A stretch of DNA of 64,000 nucleotides from Hyphomicrobium sp. LHD-15 (lineage in GTDB: Bacteria; Pseudomonadota; Alphaproteobacteria; Rhizobiales; Hyphomicrobiaceae). Every line of letters starts with the position of its first letter. Within the stretch, counting starts at the first letter, position 1. Both the position numbers and the translations under genes were made by a program. Location of the stretch: assembly GCF_031157355.1 (NCBI RefSeq), contig NZ_JAVIFT010000004.1:248001-312000 (forward strand), read 5' to 3'. The notes under the pieces were generated by a model. The model was not told the DNA's origin, made no database searches, and saw only the letters and a program-made list of their open reading frames with translations. Below are positions 26,938 through 38,666 of the stretch, one piece after another.

Positions 26938-27255
26938 TTGGGTTGGATCTACTTGCTGCTTGCAGGCTGCATCGAAGTCGCTTTCACCACCGCCATTCGC
27001 TACACGGACGGATTCACCAAGCTATGGCCGACCGCACTTGTGCTCGTGTTGGCCGGCGTAAGCTTCTACCTGGTTGCAAAATCCACAGCGACTATTCCGT
27101 TGGGCACAGCCTATGCCGCGTGGGGTGGTCTCGGCGCAGCCGGAACAGCCGTGATCGGCATCCTCTATTTCGGAGAGCCGGTCACGGCGTGGCGTCTCGT
27201 GTTCCTGACGCTGCTGATCGTCTCGATCGCGGGACTAAAGCTCGTCACGGACTGA
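26938..27255 (+). CDS. Second SMR-family transporter (Gdx/SugE-like)
   Basis: A 105-residue four-helix transporter, co-linear along its full length with the SMR protein at 21921. The essential glutamate is Glu13 in [32 protein letters not shown] and GLKLVTD are shared. The start is TTG (26938-26940), since alignment with the paralogue places Met-Gly-Trp exactly here; CTGGAG lies upstream as in the other copy. It is expected to export small cations by proton antiport as a dual-topology dimer. It overlaps the end of the convergent trhO by 21 bases. Control by the nearby LysR regulator is likely. Confidence 0.88.
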   Translation: MGWIYLLLAGCIEVAFTTAIRYTDGFTKLWPTALVLVLAGVSFYLVAKSTATIPLGTAYAAWGGLGAAGTAVIGILYFGEPVTAWRLVFLTLLIVSIAGLKLVTD

Positions 27256-28062
27256 GCCGCACTCCGGGCACGGCGGCACCTTGCCGCTTTCCGCCTCTCT
27301 CTGAATCGGAAATCCGCATTCCCAGCACATGACATACGTGCCGGGCCGGACGCCGTGCTCCAGCGCCACGCGTCGATCGAAGACGAAGCATTCGCCCTCC
27401 CACAAGCTCTGCTCGGGTGGGACCGTCTCAAGGTATTTCAGAATACCGCCCTCGAGGTGATAGACCTCCGGGAACCCTTGCGACAGCATGTAGGCTGACG
27501 CCTTCTCGCAGCGGATGCCGCCGGTGCAGAACATGGCAACGCGCCGATGCTTAGCAGGATCGAGATTTTCGGCGACGAAGCCGGGAAACTCGTTGAAGGC
27601 GCGTGTTTTGGGATCGATCGCATTCTTGAAGGTTCCGATGCCGACCTCGTAAGTGTTGCGCGTATCTACGACGATCACGTCGGGATCGGACACAAGCGCG
27701 TTCCAATCCTCCGGCTTGACGTAGGTGCCAACGCGCTTGGTGGGATCGGCCTCAGGCTGGCGCAATGTCACGATCTCGCGCTTCAGTCTCACCTTGAAAC
27801 GACGGAACGGCATGTCCTCGGCGTAGGATTCCTTGCTCACGAGATCGGCAAAGCGCGGATCGCTTCGAAGCCATGCAAGTATCCAGGAGATGGCTTCATC
27901 CGTGCCGGCAATGGTCGCGTTGATGCCCTCGTGCGCCAAAAGGATGGTGCCCATGATGCCGCGCGCGCGGGCGAGCGGAAGCAACGTTTCGCGCAACGCG
28001 GCCGTATCCGCGATCTCGACGAACTTGTAAAATGCTGTGACGGTGACGGACATATTGCTCAA
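27235..28062 (-). CDS. trhO: tRNA uridine(34) hydroxylase
   Basis: A 275-residue rhodanese-domain enzyme of the TrhO/YceA family, which forms 5-hydroxyuridine at tRNA position 34 using prephenate-independent O2 chemistry. The N-terminal acylphosphatase-like domain contains [19 protein letters not shown]. The rhodanese domain starts near residue 120 ([17 protein letters not shown]), with the active-site cysteine in [15 protein letters not shown]. The C-terminal tail carries two CxxC pairs (CWECGFPI and CPECG), likely a zinc site. Starts at 28062 (MSNMSVTV) or 28053 are both possible. It is followed upstream by an iminopeptidase gene four bases away. Confidence 0.93.
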   Translation of the reverse strand: MSNMSVTVTAFYKFVEIADTAALRETLLPLARARGIMGTILLAHEGINATIAGTDEAISWILAWLRSDPRFADLVSKESYAEDMPFRRFKVRLKREIVTLRQPEADPTKRVGTYVKPEDWNALVSDPDVIVVDTRNTYEVGIGTFKNAIDPKTRAFNEFPGFVAENLDPAKHRRVAMFCTGGIRCEKASAYMLSQGFPEVYHLEGGILKYLETVPPEQSLWEGECFVFDRRVALEHGVRPGTYVMCWECGFPIQREAESGKVPPCPECGSVRDEL

Positions 28063-28066
28063 CGAT

Positions 28067-29023
28067 TCACGTTCTTGCAGACAACCGCGTGGCGGCTCGT
28101 TTCATGGCCTCGAAGATCCCAGGATCTGTCATGGCGTGACCGGCGCCAGAGACGATTTCGAGGTGAGCCCCCGGCCAGCGCTGCGCGATCTCGAAGGCCG
28201 CGCGCGGCGGGCACAGCAGATCATAGCGTCCCTGCACGATCACGCCCGGAATGGAGCCGAGAAGCGAAGCGCCGTCAAGCAGCTCGCCCGGCTCCAGGAA
28301 GAAGCCATTGGCAATATAGTGCGCTTCCATGATCGGCGTCGGCGGGATGCGGCCGTCATGCGGCATCGTTTCAGGCAGAACCGTGCCGGACGGCGCAAAC
28401 TCCGAAAGAATGCGCTCGAACTGGTACCACTGCCGGGAGGCGGGACCGTGCACGGCGGGATCGGGATCGATCAGTCTCGCCACGTAGGCCTTGAGCGGAT
28501 CGGCGCGCTCCTGCTCAGGCAGCGCTGAGACGAAATTCTCGTAGAGATCCGGTCGCAGCTCGGCAGGGCCCTGGCGGAACGCCCAGTCGACCTCTGCATC
28601 CGAGCCGAGAAAGACCGCCCTCAACACCAAGCCCGAAACGCGCTCCGGGTGCGTCTTCGCGTAAGCCAACGCAAGCGTCGAGCCCCACGATCCGCCGACG
28701 ATCAGCATCTTTTCGAAGCCAAAATGAACGCGGATGCGCTCGATGTCGGCGACGAGGTGCTGGGTGGTGTTGGCGTGCGTCGAAAGATAGGGGTGGCTGC
28801 GACCGGCGCCGCGCTGATCGAACAGGATGGCGTGGAAGCGCTCGGGATCGAACAGCAACCGATGGCTATGCTGCGATCCACTGCCCGGGCCGCCGTGCAG
28901 AAAGATGGCGGGGATGGCGCCGCGCGTGCCGACTTCCTCAACGTAAAGCCAATGGCCGTCGCCGACAGCGAGCATGATCGCATCGAACGGGCGCGGCGTT
29001 TCGGAGGGAAGGCTTGACGACAT
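28067..29023 (-). CDS. pip: Proline iminopeptidase
   Basis: A 318-residue alpha/beta hydrolase that removes N-terminal proline from peptides. Visible motifs are the oxyanion [21 protein letters not shown] and the nucleophile elbow [13 protein letters not shown]. The late catalytic Asp lies in [10 protein letters not shown] and His in SGAGHAMTD. Length matches the S33 iminopeptidases. ATG 29023 (MSSSLPSE) is preferred to a start at 29065 that lacks a binding site. It precedes trhO by four bases, so they likely share a transcript, and is divergent from the transglutaminase-like gene. Confidence 0.93.
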   Translation of the reverse strand: MSSSLPSETPRPFDAIMLAVGDGHWLYVEEVGTRGAIPAIFLHGGPGSGSQHSHRLLFDPERFHAILFDQRGAGRSHPYLSTHANTTQHLVADIERIRVHFGFEKMLIVGGSWGSTLALAYAKTHPERVSGLVLRAVFLGSDAEVDWAFRQGPAELRPDLYENFVSALPEQERADPLKAYVARLIDPDPAVHGPASRQWYQFERILSEFAPSGTVLPETMPHDGRIPPTPIMEAHYIANGFFLEPGELLDGASLLGSIPGVIVQGRYDLLCPPRAAFEIAQRWPGAHLEIVSGAGHAMTDPGIFEAMKRAATRLSART

Positions 29024-29161
29024 CGGCTCGAGGATCCTTAGTGAGATGCACGCACCCTGTGACACCCGCAGCTTGCGTTCAAGTGCTCAAATTTCAGGCG
29101 CTTAACGAACGGAACGATGCGGCCTGCCGCCGCGTTATCCGGAGCAAACGAGGTGGCCCCC

Positions 29162-30004
29162 ATGATCATAAAGTATGGTTTCGACATCGAAATATCTGTC
29201 GCGCAATCAACCCCGCTGATTACCCTTCTCGATGTCCACGACTCCCGGCGTGCCCAGATCATCACCGAGAGCCCCTTCCTGACTCGGCCCGATGTTCCCA
29301 CCGCCACGTATCACGACCAGTTCGGAAACATCTGCCGCCGCATGGTGGCCCCCGCCGGCGCATTCTCATTCACGCTGGACGGCCTGATGCTCGATTCCGG
29401 TGAGCCCGATTTCAACGACCCGGCGCTGCAAGAGGTGCCGATCGTCGATCTTCCCGACGACGTGCTCGTCTACTTGCTCGGCAGCCGCTATTGCGAGACG
29501 GATCAGCTGAGCGACCTTGCCTGGAAGCAGTTCGGCGGTTTGGCGCCCGGCTGGACGCGCGTTGCCGCCATCGTCAATTTCGTGCACCAGCATCTGACGT
29601 TCGGGTATCAGCACGCGCGTGCCACGCGAACAGCGGCCGAAGCCTATCAAGAGCGCGTCGGGGTTTGCCGCGACTTCGCTCATCTCACCATCGCGTTGTG
29701 CCGCTGCCTCAACATTCCGGCGCGCTACGTCAACGGATACCTTGGCGACATCGGGGTTCCAAAAGACCCGGCCCCGATGGATTTCAGCGCCTGGTGCGAA
29801 ATCTATCTCGGCGGGCGTTGGTGCACATTCGACGCCCGGCACAACAAGCCCCGCATCGGGCGCATCGTCATTGCGCGCGGACGCGACGCGACCGACGTTT
29901 CGCTGATTCACACGTTCGGCGCCCACACGCTGACCTCGTTCAAGATCTGGACCGACGAGGTGCAAGAGACCGGGCTTCAGCCGAAACCGGCGGTTGCGGC
30001 ATAA
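29162..30004 (+). CDS. Transglutaminase-like protein
   Basis: A 280-residue protein of the bacterial transglutaminase/cysteine-protease superfamily. The N-terminal beta domain (to about 125) precedes the core, which has the nucleophile Cys in ERVGVCRDFAHLTIALCR and the Asp in WCTFDARHNKPRIGR. At the position where many relatives have the catalytic His (HAW), this protein has FSAW, so either the His comes from elsewhere, such as ARHN, or activity is altered. The C-terminus (RGRDATDVSLIHTFG) is typical of one subgroup. No signal peptide. ATG 29162 follows GAGGTGG. A GC-rich stem-loop follows the stop. Confidence 0.85.
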   Translation: MIIKYGFDIEISVAQSTPLITLLDVHDSRRAQIITESPFLTRPDVPTATYHDQFGNICRRMVAPAGAFSFTLDGLMLDSGEPDFNDPALQEVPIVDLPDDVLVYLLGSRYCETDQLSDLAWKQFGGLAPGWTRVAAIVNFVHQHLTFGYQHARATRTAAEAYQERVGVCRDFAHLTIALCRCLNIPARYVNGYLGDIGVPKDPAPMDFSAWCEIYLGGRWCTFDARHNKPRIGRIVIARGRDATDVSLIHTFGAHTLTSFKIWTDEVQETGLQPKPAVAA

Positions 30005-30027
30005 GCCGCGCAGATGAACCAGAAAGC

Positions 30028-30050
30028 GCAAGGCGGAAATCCCGCCTTGC
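30028..30050 (+). terminator. Stem-loop terminator after the transglutaminase-like gene
   Basis: GCAAGGCGG (30028-30036) pairs with CCGCCTTGC (30042-30050) around AAATC, flanked by GAAA and TTTC that extend pairing. The T run is only three bases. It may serve both strands, since gyrB ends at 30137. Confidence 0.65.
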
Positions 30051-30136
30051 TTTCGCGTGTCGTCGCACCCTCTGCATTGCCGGGTCGAGCGTGGCCATGA
30101 CATCCGGGAGCATGGCTGGGAGAAAAAGTGTCCCTG

Positions 30137-32665
<2,529 letters not shown>

Positions 32666-32743
32666 TCACGCACGTATATTTTTTGTTTTATTTCAGAATG
32701 TTATGGAGCTGCGGCTGTAGCGCTCGCCGGGACGGTCCAGGGT

Positions 32744-33943
32744 TCAGGCAGATCGCGTCACCGAACCCTGCTCGACACGCCAGAATTGGGCCTTTCCGGC
32801 GAGGCTCGAAAAGGCCTGCTGATCGGTTCCGGTCATCCATGCCTGGGTGCCCAAGCGCAGCAATTCATCGAAAAGCGCAGCGCGCCGATCGACATCGAGA
32901 TGGGCCGTCACCTCGTCCAGAAGCAGCATCGGCGTCATGCCATCGCGGCGCGCGGCGACCAGCTCGGCGTGCGCCAGCAGCAGCCCCATCAGCAATGCTT
33001 TCTGCTCTCCGGTGGAGGAATGACGCGCGGCGGTCGCCTTGGGTCCGTGAAAAACCGCGAGGTCGCTGCGGTGCGGGCCGTCGAGCGCGCGGCCGGCGGC
33101 GCGGTCGCGCTCGCGCACGTCGCGCAGAAGTCGGGCATAGGCATCCTCGACGTCGACGGCGGCTCGCTCGGCCAAATCGCGATCGACCGCACCTTCGAGG
33201 CGGACCTCGCTCCACGGAAACGGCGAATCCGGGTCTCTTCCGCGCCGCGCGTCGATGACGGATGCCAGCGCGGCCACCGCTTCCGCCCGCGCGGCTGCCA
33301 TCGCGATCCCCATCTCGGCCATCACGATCTCAAGGCCGTCGAGATTGCCGCCGCGGGTCACGCCGTCCGAGAGCAAGCGATTGCGTTGCGCCATCGCGCG
33401 CTCGAAACGTCCGGCTCGGGTGCGATGGCTCGGATCGAAACACAGGATGAGGCGGTCGAGAAAACGGCGGCGCTCGGAGGCGGGGCCGGTGAACAGCCCG
33501 TCCGTCGCGGGCGTGATCCAGACCATCTCGACGTAATCGGCCAGCGCACCCGATCCGGTTTTGGCCTCGCCGTCGATGCGGACGATACGGCCGCCGGCTC
33601 GCTCGCCTTGACGATCCGATGCCGTCTGGCCAGTGCCGATGATGACAGGGCCGACCGCGGTGTGAATGCGCGAAGACACCGTCCAGCTGCCGTCTCCGCC
33701 GCCGCGCGCGAGATCCGAGAACGGAGCCTGCCGCAGGCCCTGGCCGGGCGCGAGCAGCGAAACGGCTTCGAGAACGTTGGTTTTGCCGGAGCCGTTCGGC
33801 CCCGTCAGCACGAGCGGCGTGGGCGCCAGCTCAAGGCTCAACGCGTCATAGTTGCGGAAGCCGGACAGCGTCAGCCGCTCGACCCAAAGGCGAGGGGCGG
33901 CTTCGGGCGCGACCGGCGTTCGATATTCGGGGCTCGGCGACAA
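32744..33943 (-). CDS. recF: DNA replication and repair protein RecF
   Basis: A 399-residue SMC-like ATPase that loads RecA at gaps with RecOR. Walker A is GPNGSGKTN near residue 48, in LTLSGFRNYDALSLELAPTPLVLTGPNGSGKTN. The signature region is HSSTGEQKALLMGLLLAH, and Walker B is MLLLDEVTAHLD. The start must be TTG (33943-33941): there is no ATG before the first conserved strand, and this TTG lies two bases after the dnaN stop, suggesting coupled translation. It is 168 bases upstream of gyrB. Confidence 0.96.
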   Translation of the reverse strand: MSPSPEYRTPVAPEAAPRLWVERLTLSGFRNYDALSLELAPTPLVLTGPNGSGKTNVLEAVSLLAPGQGLRQAPFSDLARGGGDGSWTVSSRIHTAVGPVIIGTGQTASDRQGERAGGRIVRIDGEAKTGSGALADYVEMVWITPATDGLFTGPASERRRFLDRLILCFDPSHRTRAGRFERAMAQRNRLLSDGVTRGGNLDGLEIVMAEMGIAMAAARAEAVAALASVIDARRGRDPDSPFPWSEVRLEGAVDRDLAERAAVDVEDAYARLLRDVRERDRAAGRALDGPHRSDLAVFHGPKATAARHSSTGEQKALLMGLLLAHAELVAARRDGMTPMLLLDEVTAHLDVDRRAALFDELLRLGTQAWMTGTDQQAFSSLAGKAQFWRVEQGSVTRSA

Positions 33944-33945
33944 GC

Positions 33946-35064
33946 CTACACACGCATCGGCATCAGAACGTAGAGGGCTGCCTCATCCTCGGTGCCGCGG
34001 ATCATCGTGGGCGAACCCGGATCGGCGAGCAGGAAGCGGGCTTGCTCGCCCTCGAGCTGGCCGGCGATGTCCAACAGATACTTCGCGTTGAAGCCGATCT
34101 CAAGGGGCGCAGCCGTATAGTTGACCTCGATCTCCTCGGTGGCGCTGCCACCTTCCGGATTGTTGACCGAGAGCACGAGCTTGCCCTGCGAGAGATTGAG
34201 CTTCACGGCGCGGCCGCGTTCGCTCGCGATCGTGGAGACGCGATCCACCGCGCTAATGAAATCGGCGTTCTCGACACGCAGCTCCTTGTCGTTTCCTTGC
34301 GGAATGACGCGGCCGTAATCGGGGAACGTGCCATCAATGAGCTTGGAGGTCAGCGTGACCGACCCGATCTCGAATCGCACCTTGGAGGCGGAGACGGCAA
34401 CCGTTACGTTCTCGGCACTCTCTTCGATCAAGCGCTGCAGCTCGTGCACGGTCTTGCGCGGAATGATCACGCCCGGCATGCCCTCCGCGCCTTTCGGGCG
34501 CGGCAGCTCGGATTGAGCGAGGCGATGGCCGTCTGTCGCCACGGCGCGGAGCGTCGGTACTTTTCCGGCCTCGGCGATGTGGAAGTAAATGCCGTTGAGA
34601 TAGTAGCGCGTCTCTTCGGTCGAGATGGCGAAGCGGGTCTTGTCGATCAGACGCTTCAGATCCTTGGCCGCGACCTCAAACGTATGGCCGAGATCGCCAG
34701 CGTTGAGATCGGGAAAATCCTCGGGGCCGAGGGTCTGCAGCGCGAAACGCGCCTGACCGGCAGCGAGCGTCAGGCGCTCCTTCTCGGCATCGCGACGGAT
34801 ATCGACCTGGCTGCCTTCAGGCAGCTTACGCACGATGTCGTGCAGGATATGGGCGGGAACAGTCACGGCGCCGGCAGCACCGACCTCGGCGCGTACCTCC
34901 TCGATCACCTCACGCTCAAGGTCGGTCGCCTTGAGTTCGAGCGACTGGCCCGAAGCCTTGAGGAGCACGTTGGAGAGTATCGGAATCGTCGTCCGGCGCT
35001 CGACGACGCTCGTCACGTGTCCGAGCGCCCTCAGAAGTTCACCGCGTTCGATCACAAGCCGCAT
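33946..35064 (-). CDS. dnaN: DNA polymerase III sliding clamp (beta)
   Basis: A 372-residue ring-forming processivity factor. It has the three-domain clamp pattern, starting MRLVIERGELLRALGHVTSVVERRTTIPILSNVLLKA and ending YVLMPMRV, the conserved C-terminal hook. ATG 35064 is set by this N-terminus; an upstream ATG at 35112 adds a basic, unconserved extension. It is preceded by 510 bases separating it from dnaA, including a terminator, so it probably has its own promoter. recF begins two bases after its stop. Confidence 0.97.
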   Translation of the reverse strand: MRLVIERGELLRALGHVTSVVERRTTIPILSNVLLKASGQSLELKATDLEREVIEEVRAEVGAAGAVTVPAHILHDIVRKLPEGSQVDIRRDAEKERLTLAAGQARFALQTLGPEDFPDLNAGDLGHTFEVAAKDLKRLIDKTRFAISTEETRYYLNGIYFHIAEAGKVPTLRAVATDGHRLAQSELPRPKGAEGMPGVIIPRKTVHELQRLIEESAENVTVAVSASKVRFEIGSVTLTSKLIDGTFPDYGRVIPQGNDKELRVENADFISAVDRVSTIASERGRAVKLNLSQGKLVLSVNNPEGGSATEEIEVNYTAAPLEIGFNAKYLLDIAGQLEGEQARFLLADPGSPTMIRGTEDEAALYVLMPMRV

Positions 35065-35574
35065 CGGTTTCCTCGGCGTTCGCGAGACTGCCCCTTCTTT
35101 GCGGGGAGGCAAGATCGCAGGTGGTAAAAATGCTCGACCGCCCTTCCTCTGACGATGGGAGGAGTGAAAGAAGCTCAGCTTTCGTCATGGAAGATCGTTA
35201 TGGCGTGCGACGCACAACTTGCCCCGATCGGGGGGCCCATTCAAGGGGGCGAACCGGAATTTACCGCGCGTTTTCGGGTCTTATTCGATGGAAGCAAGAC
35301 GCCAGGTGCTCCGCCCGGTCGCTTTTCAGCGGCGAACTGAGGCAAACTGGCTTCCCTCACGGCCTTCGCCGGCGCCCGCTTCACGGGCAAACACGTTCGA
35401 ATCGTTCCGCTTTTCATCCGCGCGCGGATACAGTCAGGCCGCCGCGCGATCCCGATAAAAAAGCTTCGGGAGCAGCATCCTAAGACGCCGCTCCCGCCCC
35501 GCTAAGGCGTGATGCCGATCTCCCTCAACACCACACCATTTGCACATTTACGCAGCGATATCAGCTCCCTGCGA
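35065..35574 (-). promoter_or_regulatory. dnaA-dnaN intergenic region
   Basis: A 510-base gap without a convincing gene. It holds the dnaA terminator (35457-35496) and must contain the dnaN promoter. I cannot pick -35/-10 boxes with confidence. Short frames on the plus strand have no ribosome binding sites. Confidence 0.4.
35457..35496 (-). terminator. Rho-independent terminator of dnaA
   Basis: Read on the minus strand, CGGGAGC (35496-35490) pairs with GCTCCCG (35473-35467), followed by AAGC and six T (35462-35457). It is 79 bases after the dnaA stop and separates dnaA from dnaN. Confidence 0.75.
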
Positions 35575-37158
35575 TTAATGGCTCAAAAGCTTCTTCAGCT
35601 CGTCGATTTCGTCCCGCAGGCCGGTGTCATTGGTGATGACGCCTTCGATCTTGCGGATGGCGTGAAGGACGGTGGTGTGGTCGCGATTGCCGAACCGGCG
35701 GCCGATCTCGGGCAGCGACCGGTGGGTGAGCTGCTTGGCGAGATACATGCCGATCTGGCGCGGCCAGACCACCGAGCGATGGCGGCGCTGCGAAAGCAGA
35801 TCCCCCTTCGACACGCCGAAATGACGCGAGATGATGCGCAGAATGTCCTCGATCTTGATGCGGCGCGGCTCGACGCCCTGAAACAGGTCGCGCACCACCG
35901 TCTCGGCGATGTCGAGCGTGATCGGCGCGCGCATGTGCTGCCAGGTGAGGTAGAGGCGGTTGACGGCGCCCTCCAGCTCACGGCCGCTTTCGGTGAGACG
36001 GCTCGCCAGGATCTCGATGACCTCGCGCGACAGCTCGAAGGCCGGATCCGTGGCCCGCTTCTCGGCAAGGCGCTGTTCGAGCACGCGCTGGCGCAGCTCA
36101 TAGTCGAAGCCGCCGATCTCAGCGACGAGACCGCGCTGAAGGCGCGAGCGCATGCGCTCGTTCAGTCGCTCGATCTGGGCCGGGTGACGGGCGGATGCCA
36201 CGACGACCTGACGGCCACCATCCAGAAGCGCATTGATGATGTGATCGAATTCCTGCTCGGTCTTCTCGCCCTGCATGAACTCAAGATCGTCGATCAGCAA
36301 CATGTTGATCGAGCGGAACTTATCCTTGAAGGACAACGGGTCCTGATTGCGAAGCGCCTCGACGAACTGATAGCGGAAGCGCTCGGCGGTGAGATACAGC
36401 ACCTGCGCGTTCTGCGCGCGACGCTTCACTTCCCAGGCGATGGCCTGGAGGAGGTGCGTCTTGCCGAGGCCGACCGACGAATAGAGGTAGAGCGGGTTGA
36501 ACGCCGGGCTGTCGGTCAGCACGGTTTCGGCGACCTGGATCGCGCCGGCGTGCGCCATACGGTTCGAGGCGCCGACGACGAAGTTGTCGAAGGTATGATG
36601 CGGATCGAGAGGCGAGCCCTCGAAGCCGTCGATGCTGGTACGGCCGGCTACCGGACGAACGACCTGCATGCGTACCGGCTCGAAGCTGCCGAGCGCGCGC
36701 GGCTCGATTGCAGTCGCCTCACGCGAGGTTTTCACCGGCTCGGCTTGCTGCACGGGCGCGCGGGACGGACTTACGCCCGGCTGACGAACGGCAACCTCGA
36801 CGCGCTCGGCGGTCTTGAACTCCGATTTGCAGCAGGTCAGCAGCTCATCCAGATAGTGGGACTGAATCCACTTGCGCAGGAATTTGACGGGAACCGAGAC
36901 CTTGACGGTCGTACCGTCGAATTCGTCGAATTCGAGGGCGTTGAACCAGCTGGTGTAGATATCCTCTCCAAGGCGGGCGCGCAGGGTTGCACGAACTTTG
37001 GCGCCTTTGCCTTCGGTGCCCACGCCGTCCGAAGCCTTGTGGCTCTCGAGGGCCTTGTGGTCGCTGACCGTGAGGGCCGCAGAGGCCGACCGCACGGGCC
37101 GTTCAACTGTCCGCTCAGGTGCCGAAAGAGATAGCTCCGCTTTAGAGATCGCTTGCAT
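35575..37158 (-). CDS. dnaA: Chromosomal replication initiator DnaA
   Basis: A 527-residue initiator that binds DnaA boxes and melts the origin. Domain I is at about 50-120 ([26 protein letters not shown]), and a linker runs to about 190. The AAA+ domain has Walker A in [20 protein letters not shown] and Walker B in [15 protein letters not shown]. The C-terminal DNA-binding domain has the signature segment with [16 protein letters not shown]. An N-terminal extension of about 45 residues before domain I is common in Hyphomicrobiales. ATG 37158 follows GCGGGG. It is transcribed away from the candidate origin, after a small rhodanese gene. Confidence 0.97.
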   Translation of the reverse strand: MQAISKAELSLSAPERTVERPVRSASAALTVSDHKALESHKASDGVGTEGKGAKVRATLRARLGEDIYTSWFNALEFDEFDGTTVKVSVPVKFLRKWIQSHYLDELLTCCKSEFKTAERVEVAVRQPGVSPSRAPVQQAEPVKTSREATAIEPRALGSFEPVRMQVVRPVAGRTSIDGFEGSPLDPHHTFDNFVVGASNRMAHAGAIQVAETVLTDSPAFNPLYLYSSVGLGKTHLLQAIAWEVKRRAQNAQVLYLTAERFRYQFVEALRNQDPLSFKDKFRSINMLLIDDLEFMQGEKTEQEFDHIINALLDGGRQVVVASARHPAQIERLNERMRSRLQRGLVAEIGGFDYELRQRVLEQRLAEKRATDPAFELSREVIEILASRLTESGRELEGAVNRLYLTWQHMRAPITLDIAETVVRDLFQGVEPRRIKIEDILRIISRHFGVSKGDLLSQRRHRSVVWPRQIGMYLAKQLTHRSLPEIGRRFGNRDHTTVLHAIRKIEGVITNDTGLRDEIDELKKLLSH

Positions 37159-37266
37159 TTTTTACCCCGCACTTTTGTTTGCTTCTGCCTTCCGCAAAGG
37201 CAGACGATCCATGACGCCGCTCATTCGCCCAAACGGGCGGCGCCATTCCCTACTTGCAGACGCTTC

Positions 37267-37704
37267 CTATCCTTGCCGCCAGGGCAATCCGGCTGCTTTC
37301 CAGCCCGCGATCTGCCCTCGTCTGTGGTCGGCGTCGAGAGGACCCTCGAAGCCTTCCGCCACGTTGCGGCAGCGCGTATAGCCCGCGTCTGCCATTGCCG
37401 CTGCAGCCGACCGGCTGCGTGCGCCCGACCGGCACACGAAGAACACCTCAGCGTCCTTCGCCACACCGGCCCCTTCGAGTAGCTTGTTCAACTTTTCGAC
37501 GAACTCCGGATCGATCCGGTTGTCGGGAAAAGTCTGCCACTCGAGGGTCGTCACCCGCTTGTTCAGCGAGCTGAGATCAGGAAGTCCAACGAAGGTCCAT
37601 TCCGCTCGTGTCCGCACATCGACCAGAACAGACCCCTTATCCGCCGTGAGGCGAGCCCAGGTTTCATCCACAGGCACATCCTCGATTTTGACGGTGTCGG
37701 CCAA
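37267..37704 (-). CDS. Rhodanese-like protein
   Basis: A 145-residue single rhodanese domain that likely handles sulfane sulfur. SVLVDVRTRAEWTFVGLPDLSS is the substrate-entry strand, and the active-site loop is FFVCRSGARSRSAA with the persulfide cysteine near residue 90. The segment DADHRRGQIAGWKAAGLPW ends the domain. The start is TTG (37704-37702), supported by GAGGG about ten bases upstream and by the domain boundary. It lies between the candidate origin and dnaA, 108 bases ahead of dnaA, so dnaA could be reached by its transcript. Confidence 0.85.
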   Translation of the reverse strand: MADTVKIEDVPVDETWARLTADKGSVLVDVRTRAEWTFVGLPDLSSLNKRVTTLEWQTFPDNRIDPEFVEKLNKLLEGAGVAKDAEVFFVCRSGARSRSAAAAMADAGYTRCRNVAEGFEGPLDADHRRGQIAGWKAAGLPWRQG

Positions 37705-38568
37705 ACTGTTAACCCTCTAAATCTTGCTGCTCATTGAGGGGCAATGCCCCACTCTGACACAGTTAACACAAGTAAAAACCAGTATATTTTCAGTAAAAAA
37801 GTATCCGCACCCTGCAAAAGCAGCAGGATACTCGTACTCCACTGAAATACTGAAGGATTCAGGATTACGCTACGCTATCAGACCCTGAGTCGGGGGCGGA
37901 ACGATACTAGGGCAGTACAGCCCCCTGAGGTTCCGTCTCGCTGACGAGGACTCTTTTAACGGGTTGGTAATCTCTTAGCAAGCAGGTGGAGACGTGGAGA
38001 AGGTGGTCGCCGTCGCGTGGACGAGTGGTGGGTGCAGCGTGGAAAACTTGAGTCCTTTCCACAGGCCCAGTGGGGAAACTCTTTGAGGCGAAAGCCAATT
38101 CGAGCTGACGCAAATGGTGCCCCAAACCAAATGCGGCGCTCGTGTGTCGAGTGCGGCGGATGCTGTTTTTTATTTGGGCCGTTTGCGGAGGGTGTGACGC
38201 CTGAGGATTGGCGATCGCCGTTCGCCCCGTCTCGCGCCCAAAAAATCCGCCACTTACAGGCTTGGGATGGGGGCTGCTGATTCCATCGCCCGGCCTTCCC
38301 TGTTGCGAACAAGACACATTTGGTTAACTGATAAAAAGTTGTCGTGAAAGAGCGGTGGGAAGCTTCGAGGGGAAGCGCGGTTGCCCGCCGAGCAGTCGCG
38401 ATTGAGCCTTGTAATACAGGCCTTTCCGCAATTCGTTGAGCTGCGACGCGGCACTCACCGGAGTGTTCGCTCTCTCCCTGGAGCACCATCGCGCTCTAAC
38501 TTTTTGATGTGTTCGACGTTTCGCGCTTCCGCGCGCACGGTCTCCCAATCCGGTCCTTCACCGCGCAC
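37705..38568. other. Candidate replication origin region
   Basis: About 860 bases without a gene between the rhodanese-dnaA unit and rpsT. The left part (37705-37870) is AT-richer than the surroundings. It has GTTAAC at 37708-37713 and 37762-37767 (another at 38323-38328) and a strong dyad at 37800-37832. Four sequences similar to DnaA boxes cluster at 37993-38001, 38038-38046, 38056-38064 and 38070-38078 (for example CGTGGAAAA and TTTCCACAG), each differing from TTATCCACA at about two positions. GANTC sites are at 37856, 37887 and 38050. This is consistent with oriC next to dnaA, but in many relatives the origin is elsewhere, near hemE. Confidence 0.45.
37800..37832. repeat. Inverted repeat in the candidate origin
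   Basis: AGTATCC (37800-37806) pairs with GGATACT (37826-37832), with a second inner pairing of CTGC and GCAG around AAAA. The dyad borders the AT-rich stretch. Confidence 0.6.
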
Positions 38569-38601
38569 AAAAAAAGAGCCCGTGGAAGCGGGCTCTTTTT
38601 T
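38569..38601 (-). terminator. Rho-independent terminator of rpsT (bidirectional form)
   Basis: GAGCCCG (38576-38582) pairs with CGGGCTC (38589-38595) around a six-base loop, flanked by A and T runs of six that make it work on both strands. It lies 65 bases after the rpsT stop. Confidence 0.88.
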
Positions 38602-38666
38602 GAGTCTGCAGGCCAACACGCGCTCTCGCTCCCAGCGAAAGCGACCAGGCCCTAAAACGATCTGGC

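Noticed and set aside
35509-37134. A 541-codon plus-strand frame
   Set aside because: Exactly antisense to dnaA; shadow frame.
37981-38590. Several short frames in the gap between the rhodanese gene and rpsT
   Set aside because: None has a ribosome binding site or protein-like composition, and the region has origin-like features instead.
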